Assembly (NCBI GenBank): GCA_944548615.1
Contig: OX155978.1
Coordinates: 6,424,415 to 6,488,414, forward strand
Reading direction: 5' to 3'
Source: Micropterix aruncella
Lineage: Eukaryota > Arthropoda > Insecta > Lepidoptera > Micropterigidae
DNA: 64,000 nt
The notes beneath the pieces are model-generated. The model was not told where the DNA came from, ran no database searches, and saw only the letters and a program-made list of their open reading frames with translations. The first letter of the stretch is position 1; the number at the start of each line of letters is the position of its first letter. Positions 23,653 to 35,505 of the stretch are shown piece by piece. A program made the position numbers and the translations under genes.

Positions 23653-25188
23653 ATATATATATATATATATATATATAGGTATATATACACAGGTGTTAGC
23701 CCGACAATCCTTTCAAGGATTGCATAAGAAATTTTAATATATTCTTTTTTTTATTTTGACTTCACTGAATGGGTATATAGAAAGGGTAAGAATAGAAGTA
23801 GGAAAGTATACAATAATTTTCCTGTCCAATGGCGTTGGCCCGTTTCCGATTAAGCAGCTAGGCGCTGAGAAATTTGAGTCAAGTTGAAAAATTGTTACAA
23901 ATTTGCAACTTTAACAGAATTGACGGCAACAGAGCTAGTACATTAATATACAAGGATTCACCGCCCTATCAAAACACCTCTTATCAGAATGCAATAATAT
24001 ATGCTACCCCTTATTCAGAGAGCAATAAAACTCGAACCTTATTCAAATATTCAGAACATTTGCGTCTGTTTGCATACTTTTAAAATTGCATACGGCATTT
24101 TTAAAAGTACACAAATAGAGCGTATCGAACAAACTATACACCTACTTTTTAAAAGAAGCGCTTTGTAGTGTTTTTGAACGCTCTTTCGTAAAATTATATA
24201 AAATAAAAATGACATAAAAAGTGTAATTATACATACAATATACGATGAGAAGTTTTTTCTGTAGCTATAAAAAATATATAAAATCGCTGATATATATATA
24301 CAATAATATACATATATATTATATACAAATATTATGTATATGAAGAAATAATAGGAGCATTTGTTGTACATTTTTTTTGTGTGAGTGTGCGTGCGTCTTT
24401 GCGCATAGATTTTCTACATATTTTTTTTTTTTAATAAATTATTGCGTTCCGTGCGTGTATAACTCCGCTCGCCCAGTTTTATTAAAACTATTGTCGTGTG
24501 CTCGTGTACTTGGATTCGAAAATCTCATAATAACTGTGTTCAAACAATCTTTTGTAAAACGCACCGTTCTATTAAAATAAAATAATATAAAATAGAGACT
24601 TCACCGTTTTTACATTTTAAGAATAATTCGAATGTCGTAATGTTAGATAAAATAACTTTAAATACCGGCTTCGCGCAGTATCATCCAGTACGTTTAAAAT
24701 TAAATTAAATAAAATAAAAACCTTAGATTATAAAAGTACTTGAAAGAGGCGAGCGGACCTACATTGTTAAAATACTATATACGCCTGTTGATAGAGAAAT
24801 AGTAACGTATATGAAAAAATATTAAAATAAAATAGTTTTTAAAATGTGTAATTTTTAATAATTATTAAGGAAAGGTTTTAAAAAAAGGATTCCTGTTACG
24901 ACCCGCTAGCTTTTAAAATATTTCTTTTTTTAGCGATCGATTTTACTGCAGTTCAGATGTAATACTGTATTGTAACGTAATGTAATATAAGAGTGCGAGC
25001 ATATAATTATGTATTTTAGCCCTATCACTTTTTTTTTTAAATGTGGAACAAATTATTTCGAACTTCAAACTGGATTGCAAACACAGTATGTGATTAAAAT
25101 AAATATTATAAAAAAACTATTTGTTTTATTTTTTGAGCAATGTAGCACAGACATTTGTATCACCGCCTGGCAAAACCACAGTGTACTA
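23653..25188. other. AT-rich non-coding sequence
   Basis: No gene. The open frames are AT-rich and low complexity. TA microsatellites near 23655-23690 and 24290-24320. Confidence 0.5.
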
Positions 25189-26611
25189 TTAACCCCTCAC
25201 GTTGCGAGGTAAAAACTCACCTATCACTTTTGCGCGCGACATATTCGCGCAAAAAATCGACGCGAGTCAACGGCCTTGAGAAAAACGATCATAACTTATA
25301 AACCACTAAACGGATTTAAAAAAGATAAAGAGAAAAATGATCGCATTGAAATTTGACATATAAAACATTATAACCTTATCTCGTAAAACAATTAAGATAA
25401 TAATGAATAAATATTACAAAATTGGCAAACTGAAAAAACTCGCCTATAAAATCATTTCGATTTTTTTGTCACAAAATACGTAAAATATGCAAAAATTGTA
25501 AATACAGTTATGTTCTTTATTAAATGCTTTACCAAAACGATATTTTTTTTTTACTTATTTGCATACAAAAATATTTATTTATTCAGCCAAGAAAAATTTT
25601 ATGTATTCTCGTAAAAAAAAAATTTTTAAATTTTTAATTTGTGACTACTTATGGTATTTTTTTATATGAAATTCTTTCAAAATAACTTTATTACTACATC
25701 ACACTTCTTAGAAATCACACCAGAACTTTGAGCTTTGTCTGATATTATAGAAAAATCTAAAGTTTTGAGAGTTTCCGCGTCCGAACTTAATAATAAACTT
25801 TGAATGCCCATAATATAAAAATCGTTAGATTTTTTCAATTATATTGTCTTATCATAGACTTATTATAAGTCTAATAACTAATTACTATACTCCAAAGAGT
25901 CACATTTCATCGAAAAACTATGGAAAATCGCACTTTATTCTCTCATAGTAATTATCAAAAGAAGTTTCTTTGCGCGATTCAATTTACAAAACAAGATATA
26001 ATTTTCAAAATACGCCTAATTATGTGATAACTTAGGATGTAAATGAAACAATACTTATTTTGTTAGTAAATTAAAGCGACATTACGTCATATTTCGCAAT
26101 ATATCGGGATATTTCATAAACATTACAAAATAATAACAACCATTTTTTCGCGAGCCGTTTGTTGTTGCCGAAGTGTTTTCTTTGAAAATTCGTGAAAAAC
26201 AGCAAATGGAATATCTCAATTGACTAATACTTATGCCTAAACTACTTAAAAATGGAAATTACTCACTTTTATCCAGTAAACACTGCACTTTTATCCACAA
26301 AACACTACACAAAACAACCATTACGCGGAACTATACGCCGCCGCGGCGCGCGCGGCGGTGGCCGATAGAGACTGAAGTTTTGACGTCTATGCTGACTTTT
26401 TAAATCGGCGATCGATTTTATCGTCGTTGGCCGGCGAATTAAAGTTTATTTGGCCATGTCGTTCCGCGGTCAGAAAGCATTAAGTACGACGTTTCGAATC
26501 GTAAATTGCATTTTTCGCAGCGGCGAGCGCGATATCCAAAATCGGATGTTACGGATTGTAGGCGGCCGCCATACATGTCCCCAAATGGATGTTACGTGCT
26601 GAGCGGGTTAA
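25189..26611. mobile_element. TTAA element family 2 (1.42 kb, non-autonomous), copy 2
   Basis: Collinear with 12519-13977, bounded by TTAA at 25189-25192 and 26608-26611, and with the same ends (CCCCTCACGTTGCGAGG; TGCTGAGCGGG). It differs by small indels. No intact ORF. A GC-rich segment near the right end (26330-26590) is shared by both copies. A more diverged relative starts near 46084. Confidence 0.85.
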
Positions 26612-26635
26612 TCCGTGTTATTCATCAATGGCAAT

Positions 26636-27423
26636 AAAATACAAACGGAGCTGCCATGGAATTCACTGACCGGAGTCGGGCCCATCATAATACTATTTTT
26701 TACACTTCTGTGGGGTGAGTAGTGGATTCCGGACTAACGACCGGCTGTGGTAGGTTTAGGACAGCTGTCTTGCCACATGTGAGCGTTCACCTTACCACCC
26801 ACTCACTCCCCCTTCGAAGCCATAGAATTTGAGATGCAGAAATCGCGGTTATAGATAATTTTTCTAGGAAAGAGTTGATTATTTTTCTGGAAAGACCAAG
26901 ATCTTTAAAGAGGTGAAACAGAGATTTAGCTGGCAGGCCACGAGCGCCAACTTCCACCACTAGAAGGTGAACAGCGAAGCCATTCCGAGTGACGGCATTT
27001 GCGAGATAATGGTATTTATTTAATTTGTATTCGTGGTCTTTTGGGATATTTGATTCCCATGGAACAGTTAATTCTACAATAAGGGCCACCTTCCGAGATA
27101 GAGAGTTAAGAGTTATATCTGGACGGAGGGCTGTGCATCCAAGACTTTCAGGGAATTTATACTGCTTAGAGACTGAATCGACCTCCAGAATCCAATCTGA
27201 AGCTTTCTCTATTATTGAGAAAGGTTTTGTAGGTAAATGTTTTTTGCCTTTAGAGCCATCCCACAGAAACTGTATTGGGGGTTTGGAGGGTAGTGTCAAA
27301 CCCTTGTTATGTTTAAGATTCCGTACCAATGATATTTTAGAGGTGTTCTGTTTAGGATTCCGTACCAATGTTATGTTAGAGCTGTTATGTTTAGGATTCC
27401 GTACCAATGTTATCAATTTAAAA
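26636..27423 (-). mobile_element. LINE-like 3' fragment with PD-(D/E)XK-like C-terminal domain (longest copy)
   Basis: The minus strand carries an open frame of 209 codons (27416 to 26787). From its N-side: three short repeats around RNPKHN, then PFSIIEKASDWILEVD, YKFPESLGCTALRPDITLNS, KVALIVELTVPWESNIPKDH, EYKLNKYHYLANAVTRNGF, and a tail ending GSEWVVR. The order RPD(x)n-ELTVPWE-K fits a PD-(D/E)XK nuclease fold like the restriction-like endonucleases of some LINEs (inference). The 3' UTR ends in ATGGCAGCTCCGTTTGTATT. Five shorter copies lie in this window. Confidence 0.6.
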
Positions 27424-27676
27424 ATGAATAATATGACAAATTAAATTCTACTTAGTCAGTTCTATAACTACACAATCACTTAAATATCGTCATATTTTTA
27501 TTAGGAAAAATCTTTAGAATGTAATTTAAGGGAATATACATATTATTAAATAAATGACAAAGTTCTGTGAATAGTAGTTTTCGGATCAGTCGCTCTAAAA
27601 CGCAGTGAGTATAATTTTAGCGAATGATCTTATTAAATTGTGATCCACTTATAATAATGGAAAATCACGGTCACAC
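27424..27676. other. no gene seen
   Basis: Short AT-rich spacer between the LINE-like fragment and the tandem repeat. Confidence 0.4.
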
Positions 27677-27873
27677 AGTCTAAAATGTAGCAACTCAGTG
27701 TAAAATTTAGCAACTTAGTCAAAAATGTAGCAACTCAGTCTAAAATGTAACAACTCGGTCTAAAATGTAGCAACTCGGTCTAAAATGTAGCAACTCGGTC
27801 TAAAATGTAACAACTCAGTCTAAAATGTAGCAACTCAGTCTAAAATGTAGCAACTCGGTCTAAAATGTAGTGT
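27677..27873. repeat. 20-bp tandem repeat, about ten units
   Basis: Direct repeats of the unit TAAAATGTAGCAACTCGGTC with T/A and A/G variants (GTAGC or GTAAC; CTCAG or CTCGG). Non-coding minisatellite, next to the MITE at 27919-28153. Confidence 0.9.
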
Positions 27874-27918
27874 CATTAGCCTGTAATGTAGTCTAAATCG
27901 CTACAAGTTTCTAAATAA

Positions 27919-28153
27919 CCCCTCAAATGAATGGCGATTAGCTCGGGTTGCCTACGGCAAAATGTATATAAATTTATATTTACATTTACATTTACATAGA
28001 GCGGGGTTTACTATAGAGCTATAGCATTACTATAGAGCGGATTACTATAAAGCGGCGCACATTTACATTTATATTTACATTTATATAAATTTATATACAT
28101 TTTGTATACATTTTGCCAAGGCATCCCTTAAGGGACGCCTCACATTTGAGGGG
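27919..28153. mobile_element. MITE with ATAA target duplication
   Basis: A 235-bp element with terminal inverted repeats CCCCTCAAATG / CATTTGAGGGG, flanked on both sides by ATAA (27915-27918, 28154-28157). The inner part forms a long AT-rich inverted repeat (AAATGTATATAAATTTATAT and its reverse) and holds TTTACATTTACA repeats. No coding capacity. Confidence 0.75.
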
Positions 28154-28159
28154 ATAACA

Positions 28160-28552
28160 TACAGGCTGTAACAAACCAAGTGTACCATTGATTTTATAGC
28201 GTACTAAAGGAATATGACCCGGTTTTGTCTGGGTTGCATTCAGGCGGGTTCATAGCGATCGGTTGAATGGTATAAAGTTGATTTGCTGCAGCGCCACCTG
28301 GTGGCGAGTTACAATAAAATGGATAGTGCAAAAATATTGGCCACACTCGATTATCTAAGTATACCAATTTTATGGCGATCCGTTAATCAGTATAGAAGTT
28401 GATGTGCTGCGGCGCCATCTAGTGGTTATTGTCATCTTAAGAGTTATTGTAGTTTTGATTATATGTTTATAAACATTATAAACTATGTGTCCGATTGCCC
28501 ATTTTTTTCACTGCACGTTTACTGTAATTAGTTTTTTCCAAAAGATTTTTTA
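28160..28552. repeat. imperfect direct repeat with TGCTGC-GCGCCA motif
   Basis: Two units, about 28250-28310 and 28375-28440, share GCGATC.GTTAA..GTATA.AAGTTGAT and CTGC.GCGCCA.CT.GTGG. A third copy of the second unit lies at 48105-48190. Not coding, class unknown. Confidence 0.55.
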
Positions 28553-29815
28553 GCAAGTCATTACATAAAAATATTGCAAAACAAAATTGTTCCAAATGAG
28601 CAGCATGGTTTTATTCCCGGGTGCTCAACTGTCACCAACTTACTTCTTTGTCTCAACCGCTGGACCGAGAACTGGGATGGGGGTATACTGACCGATGTTA
28701 TATATCTCGACTTTGAAAAGGCCTTCGACAGAGTTACTGTAAGGAGACTTCTGCAAAAACTTGAACATCTCGGAATTCGAGGGAAAATTTTAAGTTGGAT
28801 ATCAGACTTCCTAGAAAGTAGGCGACTTTAAATCTGATTATTTCACTGTATCCAGTGGAGTACTCCAAGGGTCAGTGCTGGGTCCAGTTTTGTTCACCTT
28901 GTATATTACGGATCTTCAAGCCTCAATCGCATCCCAGAACAGCTACTTTGCCGATGACATAAAATTCTTCGCAAATCCTATTCTATGCAGTGGACAGCTT
29001 CAACAAGATCTTGACAAGATTAAAGCGAGGACGGAAGATTGGTTCCTTACCTTAAACACTGAGAAATGTGTAGTGCTTCATATCGGGAAAAGCAACCCCA
29101 ACAAACAATATTTTCTGGCAAATGCACAATTAGAAGCAGTCAAGCAACAAAAAGATCTTTGAATAACAATTACTGATGATCTCAAATGGAAGAAACACAT
29201 AATTGGAATTGCTAAAAGAGCCAACTCTCTATCTAATAAGGAAGGCTTTCCAACATCTGTCGATAGAGGTTTTTATAAAGATCTACAAGGCATCTGTGAG
29301 ACCTATTCTTGAGTGGCTATCAGCTCTGGAGCCCCTACTTATGCAAAGATGTAGATATCCTAGAAAATGTTCAGGGCCTGAAGAATAGGAATTATGAAGA
29401 TCGCTTGGAATTACTTGGAATTACTACTCTCAAACAAAGAAGACAAAGAGGGGACCTGATTGAGACATATAAAATTCTAACACATTATTACGATGTACCT
29501 GGACTGGAGAATATTTACAAATTCAACGTCAACACAAATCTTCGAGGTCACAACAAAAAACTTAACCGTGCAAAATTTAAATCTGATCCTCTTAAGAACG
29601 TTCTGCAAAATAGAGTGGTGGACATGTGGAATAAACTACCACTTGAAGTGATTAGTGCAAGCTCTGTCAATCAATTTAAAAACAGTCTCGATTTGTACCT
29701 AAAAACTTGTTAATATTATCTATATTATATTGTTAATAATGTTTAGCTTTACAAGATCTGATCTGGACGTATCAGCAAAGCTGCCTGTCCAGAATAAATA
29801 ATAATAATTATTATT
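28553..29815 (+). mobile_element. LINE (CR1/jockey-like), 5'-truncated with frameshifts
   Basis: Same family as 19172-20117. The plus strand reads EQHGFIPGCSTVTNLLLCLN, IYLDFEKAFDRV (RT palm motif), then after a short deletion near 28828 QGSVLGPVLFTLYITDLQ, SYFADDIKFF, VLHIGKSNP. Breaks occur at about 29160 and 29230, and the frame then continues through RQRGDLIETYKILTHYYDV and VVDMWNKLPLEVISAS to a stop at 29713. The 3' UTR and AATAATAATTA tail end near 29815. Inactive. Confidence 0.85.
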
Positions 29816-30111
29816 AAAAAAAATATAAATCTCAAGTTGTACAACTGAATAAAGTGATATTAAACACAAATGCAAATGATATTGACTCTTTAAGTTAATC
29901 ATTAACTTCCCCCGAGAAACGTTTTACTCAAAAATATTTCTAAGAACTTTTTTATCTACTCTCATAAAAAAATAAACCTAGTTGGCAGTTTATATTAGGA
30001 AAAATATTTTTTTCATAAATTGCCTTTAATCTACATTGCAAATACCGAGAATTGTGTTACCAAGGGTGCATCGTACTCATTCACCACAAGATCAATACTA
30101 GAAATTAGACT
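29816..30111. other. no gene seen
   Basis: AT-rich spacer between two LINE fragments. Confidence 0.4.
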
Positions 30112-31140
30112 GAATTAACCGTTAAAATTATAAACATTCGCACAATTAAAGTCCGAATTGGCGACACTCTCTCAGACATATTCGATGTGGTCAGCGGAGC
30201 TATGCAAGGATCAGTGTTAGGCCCCAAGCTGTTCAACTTATTCATCGCCCATCTTAAAAAAGGCATAACTTCAAGTGTGAGTTTCTTTGCGAATGACACC
30301 AAACTGTTTGCAAATCCTACTATAGCAAATCTCAGCAAAGACCTTGATCAAATTCTTGATTGGTCCACAACACGGTTGATGAAGCTAACTGCTGATAAAT
30401 GTACGGTCCTTCACATCGGCAAGAGCAACCCAAACACCAGTACTATCTAGAGCCAGTTCCGTTACAAAGTGTTACGAAACAAAAGGACCTGGACGTAACG
30501 ATAGTGAGCGATCTGAAGTGGGGTGAGCACATTATACAGATTGTGAAAAAAGCGAACTCAATTATGTACCTCATCCGCAAGTCGTTTAACTACATCACAC
30601 CAGCCTAATTTGTGTCACTATACAAAACCTACATCAGACCAATGCTAGAGTTTGAATTCCAGATATGGAATCCGTACTTTGTGAAAGATGAGGATCTCTT
30701 AGAGAAAGACCTGCGCCGAGCGACCAAGATGCCAATGGGGTTCAAAAATCTGGAATATGCAGAACGACTCCGCAGATTGCAACTGCCTACACTCAAGGAT
30801 CGTCGGATCAGGGCTGACCTCATTGAAACATATAAGATCCTCATGCTACAATTTCCCCGAATTGTCTTCTATCTTCAAGAGAAACTACAAGCATAATCTG
30901 CGAGGACACAACTTTAAGCTGGAGAAAACACGATTCCACACGAATCATAGGAAACATTTCCTGACCAACCGGATTGTAGACCAGTGGAACAGTTTACCTG
31001 CCGAAGTGGTTGAAGCGAGTAGTGTCAACATGTTCAAGAATAGACTAGACGGACACCTTAAACAGAAATTGTAATTGTACTCAGTTTTATATTCGGACAT
31101 ATCAGCAATTATGTTGCCTGTTTGTAAATGTAATAATAAT
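30112..31140 (+). mobile_element. second LINE subfamily (CR1/jockey-like), truncated, with frameshifts
   Basis: Related to but distinct from the LINE at 28553-29815. It reads MQGSVLGPKLFNLFIAHLKK, VSFFANDTKLF (the FADD box is changed to FAND), VLHIGKSNPNT, then DLDVTIVSDLKWGEHIIQIV, YIRPMLEFEFQIWNPYF, RRIRADLIETYKIL and IVDQWNSLPAEVVEASS to a stop at 31074. Several frame changes. The tail is (AAT)n at 31127-31145. Dead copy. Confidence 0.8.
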
Positions 31141-32836
31141 AATAAAATGACTGGGTATCTATCACGCTTTATAGTTAGGGCTGCCATCCGTCCCGATATA
31201 TCGGGACTTTCACCGCTATTGACTCATTTGTCCCGATGTCCCGACAATACTAATATATCACGATATTTGCGCTAATCACGCAAAGAATGAACGATGTAAC
31301 TAACGCGGGCGCGAGGATTCTTTTCTCGCTTGCGAGGGCAGAGAAGGTCGCGGGGGTGAACGGAAGGGTTAAGGGTTGGCTGCAATGCAACAAGGTCACC
31401 CGTCAGTCAATCGCCCGTCACCCACGCGGGCTTACGCAACAGTTTTTTGGCATTTTTAACTAGGTGCTTACGATTTTAAACAAAAAACACGAAATGGTCT
31501 GCGCCGCGAAAGAGGACGTGTCATTTCTTGGATGATGTTGCAACCAGACAAAGAAACGACGACAAGGCGACACATGCCGAAATCAGTCATCCGGAAGTCA
31601 GGAAATAAAAGCATTAGGTTCAGGCAAAATATAAAAAAATAAAACCACTTTCGGAAATTCCATTTATAATACCGACATTCGGCTTTACCCCAATAAAGTG
31701 CACAACGCACAAACAAAGCCATAAACCAAAAAGTTCCACCCGAAAATACAAATATGCATAGGTATCATAAAAACAACAGCAAAACCACTCAGACGAATGG
31801 CGCCGACGGCGCCCGGTGCCAGGCAACAAAGGACGCACGTGCGCTTGAAAAAATTCCATTGCAAAATACCAAATTTGACAATTTCAAAATGAGAGTCGCA
31901 TTTTAGTAAATAATATAGTATTAGAAATATATAATAAAGCTTAAGTGTACAACTATATGTTATTATAAGATGTTATGTTTATTATAAGAAACATTATAAG
32001 CATGCATTATGGTATAAAAAAGTAACGTTATAATATGTTTAAGTAATTAAAAACTATGTATAGTTATTAAGAAATGTCATTAGAAAAATAGCATAAGAAC
32101 ATTTAATTCTTGTAACAGATATAAAAGGTTTAAAGTATAGAATAATAAGAAATTTTGACGATATATCTAGTTGATGACAGCAGGCAGGGGTAGCGCTCTG
32201 GAGGGGATGAAGCGAATATAAAGCGATGCCCGGCTGCAGAGCGGGCAGAGTGTGTTTTTATACGATCACGGAAGAGTGTATTTTTTCATGATCAGTGGCG
32301 GTGGGAAGTATGTGCGATATACTCTGACTTTATTTGGTGAGCAGTAAATTTCTTTGGTGATTATTTTGTGTTAATATAGTGTTTTAGTCCGTAAAAAGTA
32401 GGTTAATGACTTTACGAATGTGCTTAACTTTTCGCCTATTCTAAGAGATCTGAACTTTGTCTTTTGAATACTGAGTTTTGCCACGTCTTCGGCAAGTACT
32501 TCGACCCGGTAAGCAAACGAAATTAATTGTTTGGTATTTCATGCAAGGCAAGCCTGATTTGTCGAGACAGATGATTATACAAAAAAGTGGAGTTTTACAA
32601 AGAGAGAGAGTGTACAAATGAAGAAGCGTTGGTTAGTTTTTGTAACTGTTTCATGTAAGTTTCTCATGGCGGTGAAGCACCACATTTCTACGACCAATCA
32701 CAAAAATAGATTCGCGGTAGTATCAACAGCAAAGGCTAACATCTGGATTTATGATACAATAGTCAAAAAGAAGTATTCATTTCTGCAGTAAGGACAGCTT
32801 ATAAAGTTGTTTAATTTTCCCCTATCATTTAACACT
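31141..32836. other. no gene seen; contains an 18-bp palindrome
   Basis: A perfect palindrome GTCCCGATATATCGGGAC lies at 31190-31207, followed by GTCCCGATGTCCCGAC. At 32155-32300 a GC-richer patch with TATAAAG (about 32217) looks promoter-like but has no gene I can attach. Open frames in 31468-31859 show no motif. Confidence 0.4.
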
Positions 32837-33270
32837 TCCCCGACTGGTTACAGGTTCGAAGTCGCTTGCGCGGTCCTCTCCCTTACATAGTGGTGAAACA
32901 GTGTCTACCGAATCTATCGCGGACTACATCCTTTGCATGACTCTTCACCATAAATTCCGAATAGTCGTTTCAAGATCAGTTGCCGTAAGGTTAACAACTA
33001 CCCCCGCTCTATAGGAAACAAACGGTTTCCAGGCTCCCCCAGCAGTCAGTCGGAATGCACAATCAATTGGCTGACTCCAACCATGTGCAAACCGTCTAGG
33101 AGCACCCGAAGGTTGACTTCTAGGGGAAACTGGCCCGCAGGCCAGAGTCCTACCCGGGCTCGCACTTCTGCGTGGAGGCCGCCGGATGGGTGTTGACCCG
33201 TGCGTTTGGGCGACCCTACACATGGGTCGTAGTGGCCAAACTGCAACAGGGCCCATTAGCTCCCACATCT
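32837..33270 (+). repeat. GC-rich ~0.65-kb dispersed repeat, copy 5 (5'-truncated)
   Basis: Begins inside the family at CGACTGGTTACAGGTTCGAA and runs to the common end GGGCCCATTAGCTCCC. Shared blocks as in copy 1. Non-coding. Confidence 0.75.
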
Positions 33271-33319
33271 GGGAGACCAGTTGAGTTAGCCGAAGTGTAA
33301 CACCTGAGGACAAAGCCGC

Positions 33320-33378
33320 ATTATTGTCATTTACACGGATGCGAATTATTTTGTGTAAACCGTGTAAATGACAATAAT
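33320..33378. repeat. perfect 19-bp inverted repeat
   Basis: ATTATTGTCATTTACACGG at 33320-33338 pairs with its exact reverse complement at 33360-33378 across 21 nt. A further ATTGTCATTTACACGG follows at about 33379 and a variant TGTCATTTACACGCTCA at about 34079. The motif therefore flanks copy 6 of the GC-rich repeat on both sides. Confidence 0.85.
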
Positions 33379-33412
33379 GATTGTCATTTACACGGTAGCG
33401 AACGGTTTTGTG

Positions 33413-34090
33413 CAGCTTGGGCGACAAGGTCCATTTTGTTTCGATACCCGTGCGGAAAGCTATCCCGGATAAGACTCTCGCGTCTCGGACCTCACAGCTG
33501 GTGGACCGGTTTCTCCTGGTGGGACTGCATCCCGGCGCTACTGGACGGTTTGCGCACCGTTTGGCGACGCCAATTGGCTGTGCACTCTGACTAATTGCTG
33601 AAAGAGTCTGGAGACCATGGTGATTACTGTCTCCTAAGCAGCGGGGGTGGATGTTGACCTGTTGTCATGCTACTATTGAACAGATCTTGGGCCACTCGAT
33701 CCCGTGTGGCACTACGGGCAAAGAATGCCCAGGTACGCAATAAATTCAAATTGGATTACCGCTGTAATACAACAGGTAGAGGCGGCGTAAGCGACTTTGG
33801 ACCTGTAACCAGTCGAGAGAATGGAGGTATCCTGAAGGTTAATTCCAGATGGAGATATCCTACCAAAACTGGTAGTTAATGGGCGAGGCTGCCCGCTAGA
33901 TACCTTTCCCGGTGCCTTGCTGTAAAGCGTTGGTCTCTAACGGGCTGTTAGCGAGCTAGACAGTAGATTGTCTTGTCTCTAAGTCTTCTACGCTCATCCC
34001 ACGGCTGAAAGATCGATCACATATCGTTATACCAGCCTGGGGTGACGGGTTCGCCTGTTGTACTCGACACCGCCCTACTGTCATTTACAC
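33413..34090 (-). repeat. GC-rich ~0.65-kb dispersed repeat, copy 6 (reverse, diverged)
   Basis: Reverse-oriented copy. Its 5' end in reverse reads GGGCGGTGTCGAGTACAACA at about 34075, followed by a single 112-bp-type unit (GCCGTGGGATGAGCGTAGAA). It is diverged in the middle. The open frames in it are not conserved in other copies. Confidence 0.7.
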
Positions 34091-34286
34091 GCTCATTTGC
34101 GGTCACCCTCTCATGGAGCGACGACTCTTACATAAGAAAACGACGTTTAGAAAAATGTCAACTTTATATTGAAATAGGTATGCTTCTCGTAATATACATT
34201 ATACAATTTTTTTTGAAACTAATGATAGACATAGATAGACACAAAATATCTTTTTTCTATTTTTCATAAGGAAAAAAAGCTATAAT

Positions 34287-34524
34287 TTATACTGGCGTTT
34301 TGGGGTTGAAGATCTCCATACAGTAGCCGTCGGGGTCTTTGATGAATGCGATTCCCTGCATCTTGCCATCGGTGGGCTTCTTAACGAACTCAACTCCGAG
34401 TTTCTGAAAACGGTCGCAGGCCGCATTAACGTCTGTGACGGCGATGCCTATGTGGCCGTAGCCGCGCGGGTCGCTGTTGCCGTTGTGGTACGACTGACTC
34501 TCATCTTTTTCCGTGCCCCAGTTG
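34287..34524 (-). CDS. Glo1: glyoxalase I copy A, coding exon 3
   Basis: The last coding exon of the A copy, read on the minus strand after a TTTCAG acceptor. It contributes 1 nt to a split Tyr codon, then [39 protein letters not shown] and [20 protein letters not shown], then [14 protein letters not shown] and TAA at 34287-34289. The zinc-binding His (GHIG) and the C-terminal Glu (MEIFNP) are kept. The normally conserved DGYWIE is DGYCME, and the tail differs from copy B. Spliced with 37094-37317 and 37909-37980 it gives 177 residues; human GLO1 has 184. Confidence 0.9.
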
Positions 34525-34954
34525 CTGAAATAAACTCCATTATTACTACAGCCCCGGCTCTAAGTTAAGATTCCATTACAGACTGCTAAAACAGGTAATG
34601 ACCCAAATCTCTTTGCCCAGGTATACATTGAAAAGTAAGAGCTGATGTGCTTCGTTATTATATGAAAGGAGTATGATTTTGGGCCCACTTTTCCACTTTT
34701 CTGTTGTAAATCATATATGAATCATATATGTAGAACATTTGTTACTAGAAAGACTGATCTCAATTATGAGCCGTTTCTGATTTATATCCTATTAAATATG
34801 GTTAATTACCTGATATCCCCTAGGGCTCCTAACACATCCAGGCATTGTATTTTTAGTAACTGTTTAAATGAAAACCGTCGCAGAATACCCGAAATGATAA
34901 AGTACATACGCTGTGTGAGTACAAACTATATGCACTGGAAAGTAATGTTGTATG
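34525..34954. other. Glo1 copy A intron 2, unassigned part
   Basis: Intron sequence between exon 3 and a LINE-like insertion. Nothing recognised. Confidence 0.5.
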
Positions 34955-35505
34955 ACTGGACGCCAGAGATGCTGAAATTTTATTTAAATGCCTTTCAGCA
35001 ACTCTACTCTCTATCTCAGAAGATGGCCCTTATCGTAGAATTAACTGTTCCATGGGAATCAAATATCCCAAAAGACCACGAGTACAAATTAAATAAATAC
35101 CATGATCTCGCAAATGCCGTCACCCGGAACGGCTTCACTGTTCACCTTCACGCGGTGGAAGTTGGCGCTCGTGGTCTGCCAGCTAAATCTCTGTTTCACC
35201 TTTTTAAAGATCTTGGTCTCTCCAGGAAAATAATCAACTCCTTCTTAGAAAAATTATCTAAAACCGCAATTTCCGCATCTCAAATTCTATGGCTTCGAAG
35301 GGGGAGTGAATGGGTGGTAAGGTGAACGCTCACATGTGGCAAGACAGCTGTCTTAAACCTACCACAGCCGGTCGTTAGTCCGGAATCCACTGGTCACCCC
35401 CCAGAAGTGTAAAAATAGTATGATGGTCGTTGTAGTGTGTAAACATAGTATGACTCCGGTCGGTGAATTCCATGGCAGCTCCGTTTGTATTTTATTTATT
35501 CCTAA
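34955..35505 (+). mobile_element. LINE-like 3' fragment with PD-(D/E)XK-like C-terminus, copy in Glo1-A intron 2
   Basis: The plus strand reads MALIVELTVPWESNIPKDHE, YKLNKYHDLANAVTRNGF, GLPAKSLFHLFKDLGLSRK and a tail ending GSEWVVR at 35325, then the family 3' UTR ending in ATGGCAGCTCCGTTTGTATT near 35490. The RPD part upstream is absent here. Transcribed opposite to Glo1. Confidence 0.65.

Noticed and set aside
32155..32420. Possible LTR or promoter around a TATAAAG at 32217
   Set aside because: No matching second LTR, no primer-binding site or polyprotein nearby, and no exon to attach.
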